Source: Helicostylum pulchrum (taxonomy: Eukaryota; Mucoromycota; Mucoromycetes; Mucorales; Mucoraceae). Taken from it: DNA of 64,000 bases. The translations under genes and the position numbers were made by a program. Positions 1 to 11,240 of this stretch are shown piece by piece. The notes below the pieces were generated by a model. The model was given only the letters and a program-made list of their open reading frames with translations, had not been told where the DNA came from and searched no databases. The stretch lies in assembly GCA_025677825.1 (NCBI GenBank), contig JAIXMO010000001.1, positions 930,001 to 994,000 on the forward strand, in the 5' to 3' direction. The number at the start of each line of letters is the position of its first letter. Within the stretch, counting starts at the first letter, position 1.

Positions 1-307
1 TTACCTCACTTTCGTTTACTTGCTCGTGTTCCATACCATCGTAAGACCAGTACATTAAGTGAGATCTTTGTACTGGTTTAATAGTTGAAAATTGTACAGT
101 AAATGCTTTTCCGTCCGAAACCCAAGATATGTGTAACTGCTGTGGGTGTGCTTCATGATATGTCTGGTTCCAGGATCCAGCTTCATTGTACCTGTCAATA
201 CCTGTATAGGTTTGCGGTCCTCCGTAACATACAACCGTTTTATTATTCACCACTAATGAATTAACATGATAAATTAAAAAAATTAACAAAAAATATGCAG
301 TAATCAT
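1..307 (-). CDS. Purple acid phosphatase-like secreted protein, first exon (partial)
   Basis: The reverse strand opens with ATG at 307-305 and reads 101 codons to a GT donor at positions 4-3 (sequence GAG|GTAA), so only the first exon (5-307) is in the window. The product starts with a hydrophobic signal peptide (about residues 1-17, MITAYFLLIFLIYHVNS). It continues with a cysteine-containing stretch and a segment HPQQLHISWVSDGKAFTVQF that resembles the N-terminal fibronectin-like domain of purple acid phosphatases, where a PxQ(V/L)HIS...W pattern is usual. In that family the domain precedes the metallophosphoesterase domain, which would lie beyond the window edge. Secretion or vacuolar targeting is inferred from the signal peptide. 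The metal-binding residues cannot be checked here, so another secreted beta-sandwich protein remains possible. Confidence 0.55.
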   Translation of the reverse strand, partial: MITAYFLLIFLIYHVNSLVVNNKTVVCYGGPQTYTGIDRYNEAGSWNQTYHEAHPQQLHISWVSDGKAFTVQFSTIKPVQRSHLMYWSYDGMEHEQVNESEV

Positions 308-689
308 TTTGGATACAAGAATAAGAAAGAGAAAGAAGGAAATGCGTTTAATTTTCCTTTTATATGCAATTCGAAAAAAAAATCTCCTTAGTCTTGAAGT
401 ATGAGGGAGAAGAGGAAAATCATATAGACGGGGGGATTGAAAATGCACGCCACGACATATAAACTAGTTAAAAGAAGACTAGCATTTAACGTTTTAAGAA
501 CACTCATGGTATAGTACTCGTATAAGGAAAAAGAAACGCAAAACCTCCACATTTTAAAAAAGGACAGAAAAAATAAAAGGTTACAATTTTAATGAATTCA
601 TTAACAATAGAATCTACACTATTTTCAGATGAAAAAAATAATAATAATAGAAAAGGTATTTTGTGTGTGTTTGGTAAGGGAAGATGTAT
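308..689. other. Intergenic: phosphatase-like promoter and 3' flank of the APSES gene
   Basis: A 382-base AT-rich stretch between two minus-strand genes. It holds the upstream region of the phosphatase-like gene and the 3' end of the regulator. I see no further coding signal or structured RNA in it. Confidence 0.5.
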
Positions 690-3600
690 TTAACGAAGAT
701 CATCATCAAAATCACTTCCACCGATATCAATATCTTCATCCTCGTCATCTTCATCGACACGCTCTTCTTCTTCAACCACATCATCCATCTTTGGAGATAA
801 CACTGGTTCTGGTTTAACAGGTGCCTCCAACACAGGTTTATGTTCCACAACCACATTATCAATCTCGTCCTCTTCATCCTCTTCTTTTTTCACAGTAGCT
901 TTTTTACCTCCACCCGTAACTGATTTTTTAATAATAATCGTTGAAGATTTTTTAGTACTTGGTGTAGCAGTAGTGATGATTGTACCCGCAGGTTTACTGG
1001 TGCTGTTGTTAGTAGTAGTAGTAGTACCATTTGACCATTTACCACCTGTGGAATTTGATTTCTTACGAACAGGTTTTGTTAACTTCAATTCAGGTTCCTC
1101 TTCTTTTACAATACTCCGTCTACGCTTCTTTTGTAAATCGCGTGGATGGATATGGAGTGGTTGCTTATTGGTATGTGTAACTCTGCTAATCATTTCCTCT
1201 AAATCATTCGAAGCGGTATCATGATCTTCTGACTCTGAATCCTCTTCATTGGAAGAAGTAGCCGCTACAGAAGAATCACTACTGTTGACAATATCTACAT
1301 CGCTCTCTTCTTTTCCGCTTACACTGCCATTTGTACTATTGGCTACAGAGGTAGTGGTAGAGATAGGTACTGGATTTGGCTCTTCTTCTTGATCGTCGTA
1401 ACGACCTAACAGCGGAGCTTTACTTAAGCCGTTTGATTTTAGAGCTTTATTGGGATGTGTCAATAACAATTCTTGTAACTGAGCAGCACCCATACTTCCG
1501 GAAGAAGAAGATTGACGAGAGATGGGAGGAACAATAAAGCCATTTGTTTTAGAGTTATCGGATCTTAAAGCAGCTAAAGCCAAGGCGGTCAACCTACTAT
1601 CACGATGAGGTTTCCTGGTATTGACTTGTATCGGTAACGGGTTTGGGAAATAAGATTCGATCGAGTCTTCTAAAAAGTGACCCAACTTGTGTTGTATGGA
1701 ACATGTCACGGCTAGTTCTTGTGCTCTTCGTAATGGAATCCAAGTACCAAACAATTGTGATTTCTTTTTAGGCATACGCACACGTTCCATCTCAAAGGAT
1801 AAAATCATACTACGTTCACTCTCGGTTTCGATGCCGCCTGCTGTTAAAAGAACTGTACCGTTGATAAAACCTGTATCGACACGACGCATAATTCTATACT
1901 CGGGAGTGGTGTCTGTCTTTGCTAAAACGACGATACAGACAGCAATATGATCAATCAAGGTAATATACATGGGTGGTGTCATTGGTGCTAAGGTATGAAC
2001 AATGGGTTCTGTAGCACTGACAAGATTTGGTATGAAATCAGCACCGGGGACAGCGGAAACCAAAGGCGGTGGTTGAGGTGTAGGTGGAGGAGCGGCAACA
2101 ACAGGATCCTTTTTAATAAAAGCTTCTAGCGCAGGGAATCGAGTCAAGATAGATTTCAAATCCATGGCATGAGGAGAATTTGTAGCAGAAGAAGCAGCAT
2201 TTGCATTTGCAGATTTGGCCAAGGATTGCATATAAGCAGCCATGGTCTTTGCTAAATCAAAGGTAGGAGACAAGTGTTGTAAGCTAGGAATATTAGAAGT
2301 CATTTGGTGAAGCGCAGATAAATTAAGGTTTTGGATATTCATGGATTTCAATATTTCGGCAGCAGATAAGGTTGTATTGTTTGTTGGTGTGACAGTAGTG
2401 GTGGTGGTGGTAGCAGTAGTTGTATTAGTGTTGGCGGGTAAAATATCAGCAACTTTCTTTATTGACGGAGGAGGAGGTGGACTCTCCTTCTTTTCATCAT
2501 CTTCAAACTTTACAAAATCCTCACCATTATCTACATCCATAAGACTCGAACTACTAAAAGAAGATTTAATGGATGGTTCAGGGGCTTGTTGGATTGGTTT
2601 CTCTTTTTCCTTTTCCTTTGGTTTTGGTTGTTCTTCCTCCTCTTCGTCTATTTTATCGGCAACACCTCTAGCTGCACTAGCTAAAAGTACCTTTTGTAGT
2701 AATGATTTATCGTTAGGACCCAACATGGCAGACGAAAAACTCTTTCGTTGCGATCGATTGGATGAAGACGAAGTAGTGGAAGTACTTGAGAAATAATTAT
2801 CTAGCTCTGATACCGAAACGGATTCAGGAGTAGCTATATTAAATGGAATATGATGTGCAGTTGAAGGTTCTTGTAAGAACACATTATCAAAATCATGTTC
2901 GAAACTAAACGGAGTCCACAGTTCTTGATCTCCGGGAAATCCACTACTAAATGAAAATGAAGGCTTTCGAATGTTTGTTAAGGTTGTGACGGGTGGCGAA
3001 GGTGGTGGTAATTGTAACGAAGGCATGATGGGTTTGGCTTCTATAGATGATTCAATGATGGGGCCAATTTCTGTAATTGTACTGGGTTCAATTGGACTGA
3101 TGGCCTTTTCTAACAAGGGCGATGTGATTGTTGGGATGCTATTTTGCGTTTCGGTTATGATTGGTTGTGGTGTATTTGCGGGAGATATAGTAGATGGTTC
3201 ATGAGGATGTTGAGAAAAGGTTAAATTAGGTGGTGTACGATTCATATTACTACTACTACTACTTTTTATATTTGATTTAGTTTTTGCATTGGATTGTCTT
3301 CTCGATAACCTTCTGGCTGCTAAAATATCTAAATCTTGATCACCTTGTAACATCTCCTCGTGATAATCTGAATGTTCTCCGTCACTTTCATCGTCAGATC
3401 CAAGCATCGATTGATTATAACCATCAATAGTTGAAGCTCTGGGTTCTTGTTGAATAGGATGAATAGAGGGTGACATTGGTGGTGGTGGTGTACTCAAGTG
3501 TTCACTTTTACGCTTTTTAGATGGATGAAATATAGCACTCACATCCTCTAAATCTTCTTCTTCTAATTCACTCTCCTCTTCTTCCTCCTCCTCTTCTTCT

Positions 3601-4299
3601 TCTTCATCATCTGCTTCTTCACCTTTTCGCAAAAGTTTTGGTGAAACATGTCTTCGTGTTTTACTATTTGTACGAGAAGGATCTTCCGTGTACTGCGGTC
3701 CAATCCCACTACTGATTGCTGCGGTAATATTGACATCATGTGGTTCTGTTGTAGTTGTATTTGTTGCAGCTGTGGTCGTTGCAGTCGTTGGTGGCGAGGA
3801 TGAAGACGCACTTTCACCAGTTGCTAACGAATAATTAATTTTTCTTGAATGGTTTTGGTCAACGTGTTTTGCTAGTAAAGGTGCTCTAGGCGGGTTATGT
3901 TCTGCAGCTCTTTTAAAGTGTTGCGATATACGAGAAGATACTGTAGCAAAAGGTGTAGCTCCACTAGAAAAAAAAAAGAGAAAAAAACGTGTCAAAAAAA
4001 AAACAGAATACATAACAAAAAAAAAAAAAATTATATATAATAAAAAGAATACTATATATCAAAAAGAAAGTCGTCAATAGTAAAATAGTTATAAAGACTT
4101 ACCCAAGAGTAGCATATTTATGTTTGACAATAATATTTGCGAGTTCTTTTGGCGAACTTGGTTTATTCCCCATCTTTAACAAAGCCTTTAGAATGGCTGT
4201 AAATACTTTATCTTTTGCATCGTCTGGATGAATGGATACTGGTAAACCACCTTGACGGTGTTTCTTTTGCGAAATTTCATTATTTGTTTTTTGCGCCAT
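690..4299 (-). CDS. Transcription regulator with GDS1-type winged helix and APSES/KilA-N domain
   Basis: Two exons, 4103-4299 and 690-3963, joined across a 139-nt intron with donor GTAAGT and acceptor CTAG. The product is 1156 residues. Residues about 20-105 form a winged-helix domain of the GDS1 kind (HPDDAKDKVFTAILKAL..., then after the splice GATPFATVSSRISQHFKRA). Residues about 730-842 resemble the APSES/KilA-N DNA-binding fold (RRVDTGFINGTVLLTAGG, then FGTWIPLRRAQELA). The rest is low complexity: acidic runs near residues 130-150, Ser/Thr/Pro-rich linkers, and a Lys/Glu-rich C-terminus ending in an acidic tail. Both domains are known DNA-binding folds, so a nuclear transcription factor is inferred. 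The start is the first ATG of exon 1 and keeps the winged helix whole. A long spurious reading frame runs into the intron and was ignored. Confidence 0.85.
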
Positions 4300-6808
4300 T
4301 AGGTTGTCTTTCTTGTAAATAGGCTCTCTTTTTTTTGGGGTTTTTTTTTTAGTTTATATATTTATTTATTTTTATTTTTCTCCCGTTGTTGCTGTTGTTG
4401 TAGTTGTTGTATATGTACAGAAATATATATTTAAACGTATATATTTAAGGTAGGAAAGATAAAAATGATAAATAAACTTGGTTAGTTTACACAAGAAAAA
4501 AAAAGCCCTCCACCAATATTGACAGAAAGAAAGAAAAAAAAAAAAAAAAAAAGAAACAAAGTGGGTACTACTTAGGCCTGGCGTAATAGAACTCAATACT
4601 AGCCAACCATTTCTTGTATCGGTATATGGAAACCAGCCAATCACTAACACAAATAACCTGACCAGAAATAGAATGACTGCTTTGGATAAAATAATTTAAC
4701 GTTTTATTGTTAATCAACAAACATGTACACTAAGAAAAAAAAGTTCTTAAACGATTACATTTGGAAAATAAAAAAATAAAATAAACCGATAGGTCGCTGA
4801 CTCACTTAGGAAAAATATACATGTACACTTTTTTTTTTGTTGCGCTACTAGACCTTTCTAGAACGAATTTTCTCAACTGCTATTTTGTATAATTAAATAA
4901 GCTTTTGGTACACACACACTTCAAGTTGGATACCTGTCAAGAATGTCACAAAATTCTACGTGGCAATTCATACCAAAAAAAAAAGCAAGATGAAACTAAA
5001 ATATATGAGTACAGCATAAAAAAAGGGGGAGAAGCTTCTTTTTTATACATGCAATATGTATCTGTAATCTCTTGCACTCAATTATTTCATATATATTGAC
5101 AGATCAGACAAGCAAATGACGATCGATGAAGTATATATAACGTACGACAATGATTGAAACAGCGCAATTGTTTCGGTCAAACTTGATCTTTGACGCGATA
5201 AACAGTTCATTATGTATATTTTATAGCAAAACAAAAGGGAGATATATAGTACGTATACGATTGTATTAAATACTATCGTGATTTATATATTATTTCTTAC
5301 TTTATTCGCAGCCAAGTATATTGGATTACATAGATAGAATGAATAGACTCGCAGCTCCAAACTGCGACTCATTTTTGACTTCCGTATTAGGGCCCCATTT
5401 ACGGTTTATCATAAAACCTATTGTACACGTAATCATATTTCCCAACAACAACGACAAAATCCACAACAGTCTTCACTTTATAGTTTCAAAAAGATAAACG
5501 TTTACACTTTAGATTTATACGCCCACAAAAAAGTCCAAGAGAAATAAAACTATTTACGTATTTTTAATTGCCACGATAGGGTGATCCTTTTTTTAGACTA
5601 TTTCAAGTAGCACAAATTAGGCGATTGTTCAAAAATTGAAAAGAAAGTGATTTTATCTTTAAAAAAAGCTGTACATGTCGTATATGTGTTTATACGTAAA
5701 TAAGTGTCTACATAATTATCTATATGAGTAGTAGCACCCGCTGGTAAAGCATATTTTTAATCGATGGAAACTAATTTAGCACTTACTTATGTTAACGTTT
5801 GTCATAATATACTATATTTATACTCTTCACATGTATTTTGGTATGCTAATGAATTAATCAAATTAACTTCTTGGTAAATGATGAAACAAACCCCTACCTC
5901 AAATTTTTTTAGTCTTTTACATAAAACAAGCTAAAAAAAACCCCTATAGACGCGCAATCGCTCTTTTTGTTTTCAACATTTAAAGGCCGTTTATAATCGT
6001 TTATAATCGTTTGTTATCAGCTTTTTCATTTCGCGTAAGAGTTCGGTGATAATAAGTTGAATCGATAAATACTGAAGATAGTTCTTTATATTCAGTACAA
6101 ACGATTGATAAATACGAATTATGTGTTACACCCCAGTTTCTACGCACCTGGATGATCGGGCGTATAGAAAAAAAAAACTTTAGCGCTTGAATCGGATTGT
6201 TAAATGCATGAATTATCAAGAAATTGAAATATTTTTCATGTGTGCTACTGAGAAATCTCGGAGAACATGAAGCTAGTTTAGAAACAACAAATAAAACAGG
6301 TTTCGTTGTGTGTGATACAAAAAGGAACGGTTTCTCTTACCTATACAAATGTTACCTAGACTATTTGGTGTATCCGAAATAACCATAGCTGACCATGCTC
6401 CAATACGTTCTTTTTTTTTACCCGAGCGTCAAATATTGATCCTCAAGATATATATGTGAAAAGTTTCTTCTTTTTCAAAAAAAAATATATATAAAATAAG
6501 CTTTTCTTTTATGATGTTCACATTCTTTAGTTTTTCTAAGGTTCTGGCCCTTTATGAGCTACTCGTTACTTTTTATTCAAACCTACTTTTTTCTTTTTTT
6601 TTACAAAAAGCGCCAGTGAACCGTCCCTGATTCTATTGTAACGTACCACTAAAGCTTATGATACCACAATGTTTGTTTTGGCATGACTGTCTTTTTACGA
6701 AAAAAAACAAGTCTGACCGAAATACATTCACTAAAAAGAAAAGAGAAGAAAGGTAGTTTTCTTTTTTTGTTATTTTATAAAAAAAAAAGGGGGGGATATA
6801 ATAAAAGG
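4300..6808. other. Intergenic 2.5 kb, AT-rich
   Basis: No convincing gene. The stretch contains poly-A/poly-T runs, a tandem 11-base repeat (cgtttataatc, twice plus a partial copy, about 5991-6015) and short open frames without family resemblance. One short frame at 4905-4970 holds a CxxCH pattern discussed as a possible TnpB/Fanzor-like fragment. It also includes the promoters of the divergent APSES and Sel1 genes. Confidence 0.5.
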
Positions 6809-8857
6809 ATGGAAACCAACTATTATCAAATAGGATTACGACTTTACTCACAAAACAATTACCAGAGCGCCTTATTAAATTTTACAAAGGCAGCGGAACA
6901 AAATCATATATTTGCACAATTTTATTTAGGCCGTATGTATAAACACGGTCAAGGCACATTACGGGATACGTTAGTCTCACTGCAATGGTACTTGAAGGCA
7001 GCACAACAAGGTGATACAGATGCTCAGTACAACGCAGCCCTGCTTTATTTTAACGGAACTGAATCGATAGAAAAAGACGAAGTTTTAGCTATCCAGTGGT
7101 TTCAAAAGGCCGCTCAAAATCATCATGCATGTGCACAAAATTATATGGGAATCGTGTACGAATCTGGGTTTAGTGTCAAACAAGATTACAAAGTAGCGAT
7201 GGATTGGTACATAAAATCAGCTGAGGGTGGAAGTGAACACGCAGAATATAATATAGGAAATTTGTACCTGGAAGGTCTTGGGGTTGACGTGAATTATGAT
7301 TTGGCGTTACCCTGGTTCACAAAAGCAGCAGAACGAAACCATGCTTGTGCTCAGTACAAGATGGGGACCATGTACGAGCACGGGTTAGGTATTCAAACAG
7401 ATGAGAAACAAGCGACCGTATGGTACAAGGTTGCGGCAATAAACGGGGACCCTGATGCATCTTACGCAATAGGCTTGATCTACTATTATGGTCGGTATCA
7501 TGTGGACAAAGATTACAAACAGGCATTTACTTGGTTTCGAAAATCTACCGACAACTCTGATGCTTTAAATTACATCGGTAACATGTACACTAATGGATTA
7601 GGTGTTGATCTGGATTATATGCTGGCTTTACAAACTTATATGGAGGCTGCCAAGGACGATAATATGTATGCTCAGTATAATATTGGACGCATGTATCGTG
7701 ATGGTATCGGTATAGAGAAAAATCATGTAGAGGCTGTAAATTGGTTTGCGAAATCAGCAGAAAGTGGATACATTGGTGCTTTTGCTAAAATTGCGCATCT
7801 CTTTGAGATGGGAGAGTACGGTATTGAAAAAAGTTATTTTCAAGCAGAGCGGTGGTATATGAAGGCTATTCAAGTAGGATCTAATGATGTGTATTATCAA
7901 TTGGCAGAATTGTATTACAGTGGCGGATATGGTATTGACTTAAATTACGTATCGGCTTTATTTTGGTTCAGAAAAGCTGCAGGAGCGGGTGATGCGCATG
8001 CTCAAAATAGAGTTGGGTTATTGTACGACAAGTGTTTGGACAGTAAAAGCAAGAACTATACAGAGGCAATGAAATGGTATAAAAGGGCCGCTGAAAACGG
8101 AGTAGCAATTGCGCAGTACAATGTGGGTGTACTGTATGAGCATGGTCTTGGCGTTCCTAAAGATGAGAAGGAAGCAATGGTTTGGTACATGCAATCTATT
8201 GAAAGTGAATACAGCTATGCATACTTTGGTCTGGGGTCCATATATCATTATAGCAGTAATCTCGTCAATTATGAAAAGGCATTGTCAATGTATAAACAAT
8301 CTACCGAAAATGACGGGCAACTTAGTGGGTCTGCGTTACACGGCATTGGGCTACTTTATAAGCAAGGATTTGGAGTAATACAGAGTAACGAGGAGGCCAT
8401 GCGCTATTACCTGCTGGCGGCTGATAGGAAGAGTGATGCAGCTTTTAACAGTATCGGAGATTTGTATAAAAACGGGCATGGTGTAGAGCAAAGTAACACG
8501 GATGCGTTTAAATGGTATTTGAGGTCTGCCGAGGCTGGAAATAAAGATGGGCAATTGAATGCAGGTATCATGTATTTTCAGGGTATGGGAACTGAAAAAG
8601 ACCAAAACATTGCCTCATTCTGGTTCAAAAGATCCTTATCTAATGGAAACAAGAAAGCGCTAGCTTATGTCGATCAAGTGGATAATGAGGATGAAACAAA
8701 AGAAGAACGGTATTTGAAATTGACAGAAGCGGCAAATGCAGTCAAAGCGACAGAGGAAAACATAGCCTTGTTAATGGCAGAACTTGAATTAACAGAATCG
8801 CCTAGAAATCAAAATAAACCAATCGAGCATTTAAAATTGGAGAAACGAGTAAAGTAA
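6809..8857 (+). CDS. Sel1-like repeat (SLR) protein
   Basis: Single-exon gene of 682 residues. Almost the whole protein is a run of roughly 17 Sel1-like repeats of about 36 residues, each with the pattern AQYNxGxxYxxGxGVxxDYxxAxxWYxKAAExG. Such repeats form alpha-solenoid scaffolds related to TPRs; fungal relatives act in chitin synthase activation (Chs3 regulators) or ER quality control, but I cannot place this one in either group. There is no signal peptide or membrane segment. The last 60 residues are Glu/Lys-rich and probably helical. The frame is open further upstream to 6683, but those 42 residues are low-complexity Lys-rich sequence, so the ATG at 6809 directly before the first repeat is preferred. 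Confidence 0.85.
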   Translation: METNYYQIGLRLYSQNNYQSALLNFTKAAEQNHIFAQFYLGRMYKHGQGTLRDTLVSLQWYLKAAQQGDTDAQYNAALLYFNGTESIEKDEVLAIQWFQKAAQNHHACAQNYMGIVYESGFSVKQDYKVAMDWYIKSAEGGSEHAEYNIGNLYLEGLGVDVNYDLALPWFTKAAERNHACAQYKMGTMYEHGLGIQTDEKQATVWYKVAAINGDPDASYAIGLIYYYGRYHVDKDYKQAFTWFRKSTDNSDALNYIGNMYTNGLGVDLDYMLALQTYMEAAKDDNMYAQYNIGRMYRDGIGIEKNHVEAVNWFAKSAESGYIGAFAKIAHLFEMGEYGIEKSYFQAERWYMKAIQVGSNDVYYQLAELYYSGGYGIDLNYVSALFWFRKAAGAGDAHAQNRVGLLYDKCLDSKSKNYTEAMKWYKRAAENGVAIAQYNVGVLYEHGLGVPKDEKEAMVWYMQSIESEYSYAYFGLGSIYHYSSNLVNYEKALSMYKQSTENDGQLSGSALHGIGLLYKQGFGVIQSNEEAMRYYLLAADRKSDAAFNSIGDLYKNGHGVEQSNTDAFKWYLRSAEAGNKDGQLNAGIMYFQGMGTEKDQNIASFWFKRSLSNGNKKALAYVDQVDNEDETKEERYLKLTEAANAVKATEENIALLMAELELTESPRNQNKPIEHLKLEKRVK

Positions 8858-10627
8858 TTTGTAAAATGTATACCACCCAACTTAAATTCCAATCCACTCC
8901 TTGAAATTTAACACCTTTTTTTTATCGACTTTTGAACGTATTAATAAATATATCATTGTATTTTGTTTATTCCAAGTGACGATATAATACAGTTTTCTAA
9001 TACAATTAGGAGTAAGCAAATAGTCTCAATATACTTACCAAAGTCTTTGACAAGTAAATAACAATACTACCACTTAAGAGTGTGGAACGTTTTGGTTAGC
9101 ACAAAAAAAAATCATTTTACTGAATAATATACCTATAGTGATTGGAGGTTTAGTAATAATAAAAGAGTAATTTGCCATAATTTATTTGAAGAAATTGTAC
9201 GAAAGCTTCTAGTCTTTAGGAGTATATTATCTAATAATGTTATTCATAAACAAAAGGATAATAATCAAAATGATAGAGAGAGAGATAGAGTGATTAAATA
9301 AATCTTACAAAGTAGTTACTTGTGTGTCGTTTTATAAATAGTAATACACTATTTTAATTTACGACAATAAACATTTTAATAGAATTTAAAATGATTCTAA
9401 GGTTTAAGCTCTTATAAAAAACGATACACGACATATTTTTTTGTGAAATAACTCTGAAAAGTTCAAGAGCAATTTAAAGTACTATAATCCATCATTACCT
9501 GTCCATTATCTTCTCAAAAACGCGTCTTTTTAAGTAAAAGTTTAGAAGTAACTTCTAATAAAGGTCATTTTTCGGTGATCGAAATAATATGTTTTCATTG
9601 TATGATTAAACATCAGGAATTTATTCTTTTGCCAAAGTTACTTAGTGAAAGTTACTGTTTAGGATGTGTTATTTAATACCAAAATTAAAAACCGCATGTT
9701 GTTTTATATTTTTCTCGATTTTATATTTTTTTCTTCAGTCGATCATTTTTGATGATTTTTGGTCATTTTTGTGGGTCAGCCCCTTTTGTGTTTTTGTAGT
9801 TATTTTAAAATTACCCCAATCCAATTTGATTTTCCTTGTGAAAAAAACAATAATAATACAGTGCTCATTTAGGTACAATTAATCCATCTAAATTTATATT
9901 TTTACAAAATATACTGACCGAGTAATCATTGTTTTAGACGTTTTGTTTTGGCTAAAATTTGAGTTAAGTGGTTCTTAAATTAGCCAATTCTTTAAAGCGC
10001 GTTTTCTCGCTTAGTTTTAGATGTAGTACTTTTATTTAAGAACATCCAATATATATTTTTTAAATATCTACATTCAATCCTATAATCAAACACGGTAGTA
10101 AAAAACTATATTTTATGTAATCGCGAAGCTCTGAAAATGGTTACACGATGTTACACTAAAAAAGTATATTTTTTTACCCAAAAAAAAAAAAGGTCTAAAA
10201 CAGCGATTACTCTTTCAGTTTTTGCATTAAAAGTATGATTTAAAATGGATTAGAAGCGTTTAACGAGTTCCATATTATTTAGGTTTTTTTCACAAAGATA
10301 GGCAAATCGGATCAAAAGTAATTATAAAATAATCACAAAAACACAATAGGGGTTGACCCCCAAAAACAAAAATCGAAAAAAAAACAAAAAAGTTTGTTTT
10401 TTATTTTTTTTATCAAAGATATAGTTAAAACAAATATTTTATATAAAGAAGTAGGGTCCAAAAAGCGTTTCCTGCTTCTTTAAAAAATAAAAACCAATAT
10501 TTATTATAACTGCTAATTTTAGCAGATTTCTTATGTGAGCGATTTTAAAAGTCCGGTATCTCAGTGAGCTTTTTTCTTTAGAAGTAAATTATTCATTGTT
10601 CGATATATGGATATGTTCGATATAAGG

Positions 10628-10692
10628 TATGTTCGATATAAGGGTGGATTTCTTCCATATTTCAGCCGCCCTTAAATATAGCCGCTACTGTA
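10628..10692 (+). repeat. Dispersed repeat, partial MITE copy
   Basis: 65 bases that match 24359-24423 with three mismatches (both begin tatgttcgatataagggtgg and end gccgctactgTA). The second locus looks like a complete short inverted-repeat element. This copy lacks the left terminus; instead two further partial copies of tgttcgatata precede it (10598-10627). It lies 270 bases from the transposase fossil but is oriented so that its outer end faces that fossil, so the two are probably independent insertions. Confidence 0.6.
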
Positions 10693-10959
10693 TTTAATTC
10701 AATGTAATATCTAATAATTATTCTGTAAATACGCTCTTCGAGCTCTTCAGAACCAGAAGTAAAGAGAAAGAAGCGTTTGAACTACTTTGTTGGGCCAGGA
10801 ATAAAAAAATTGACACGAGTAGCAATGTAAATATATTTTATAATTACATAAAAAATCTACGTCCATACTAGTTGCTTACGTATGTTTTAAATAGTTGACC
10901 ATAGGCGACGATAATTTGACAAAAAGACTGATGAAATTCCGAGAGAAAAATACCAAGAA

Positions 10960-11240
10960 TGCCGGTGGAGCTAAGTAAGTAAATCCACTGAGACTTCGGG
11001 CCTTCACTAGAGCCCAGAATTGCTCAATTGGATTTAACTCTGGGAGATAGACATACTTGTACCCTTATTTATGCTTTCGATGATCTTATTTATTTGAGCG
11101 GACGTATAAATAGGCGCATCGTCCATAATATAATAAAATCCTTTCAGATTCTCGTACTTAACCATAATACCCGACGTGTCATTAATAATTGACAGTAGAA
11201 CGACTATAATAATAGCTAGCCCCAATTACCCTCGTGTATT
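10960..11240 (-). pseudogene. Tc1/mariner-like DDE_3 transposase remnant
   Basis: Reverse-strand fragment of a DDE transposase. One frame (from 11225) carries GFYYIMDDAPIYTSAQINKI, which corresponds to the second catalytic Asp segment (MDNAPIHT in intact relatives). After a single-base frame change near 11055 the sequence continues GYKYVYLPELNPIEQFWALV, the hallmark LPxLNPIExFW segment with the third acidic residue. The first catalytic Asp region and the N-terminal helix-turn-helix are missing or unrecognisable. Frame break and truncation show it is dead. This lineage of transposase is abundant in Mucorales genomes (family knowledge). Confidence 0.8.

Noticed and set aside
2341..2796. 151-codon plus-strand frame inside the APSES gene
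   Set aside because: Antisense shadow of Thr/Glu-rich low-complexity coding sequence.
4372..4650. Minus-strand frame upstream of the APSES gene
   Set aside because: Homopolymer-derived Phe runs and a (Thr)n start; looks like 5' flank and not a gene.
10960..11240. Pairing of the 10628-10692 repeat with the transposase as one element
   Set aside because: The repeat's outer end (GCTACTG-TA) faces the transposase, so the transposase would lie outside the element.
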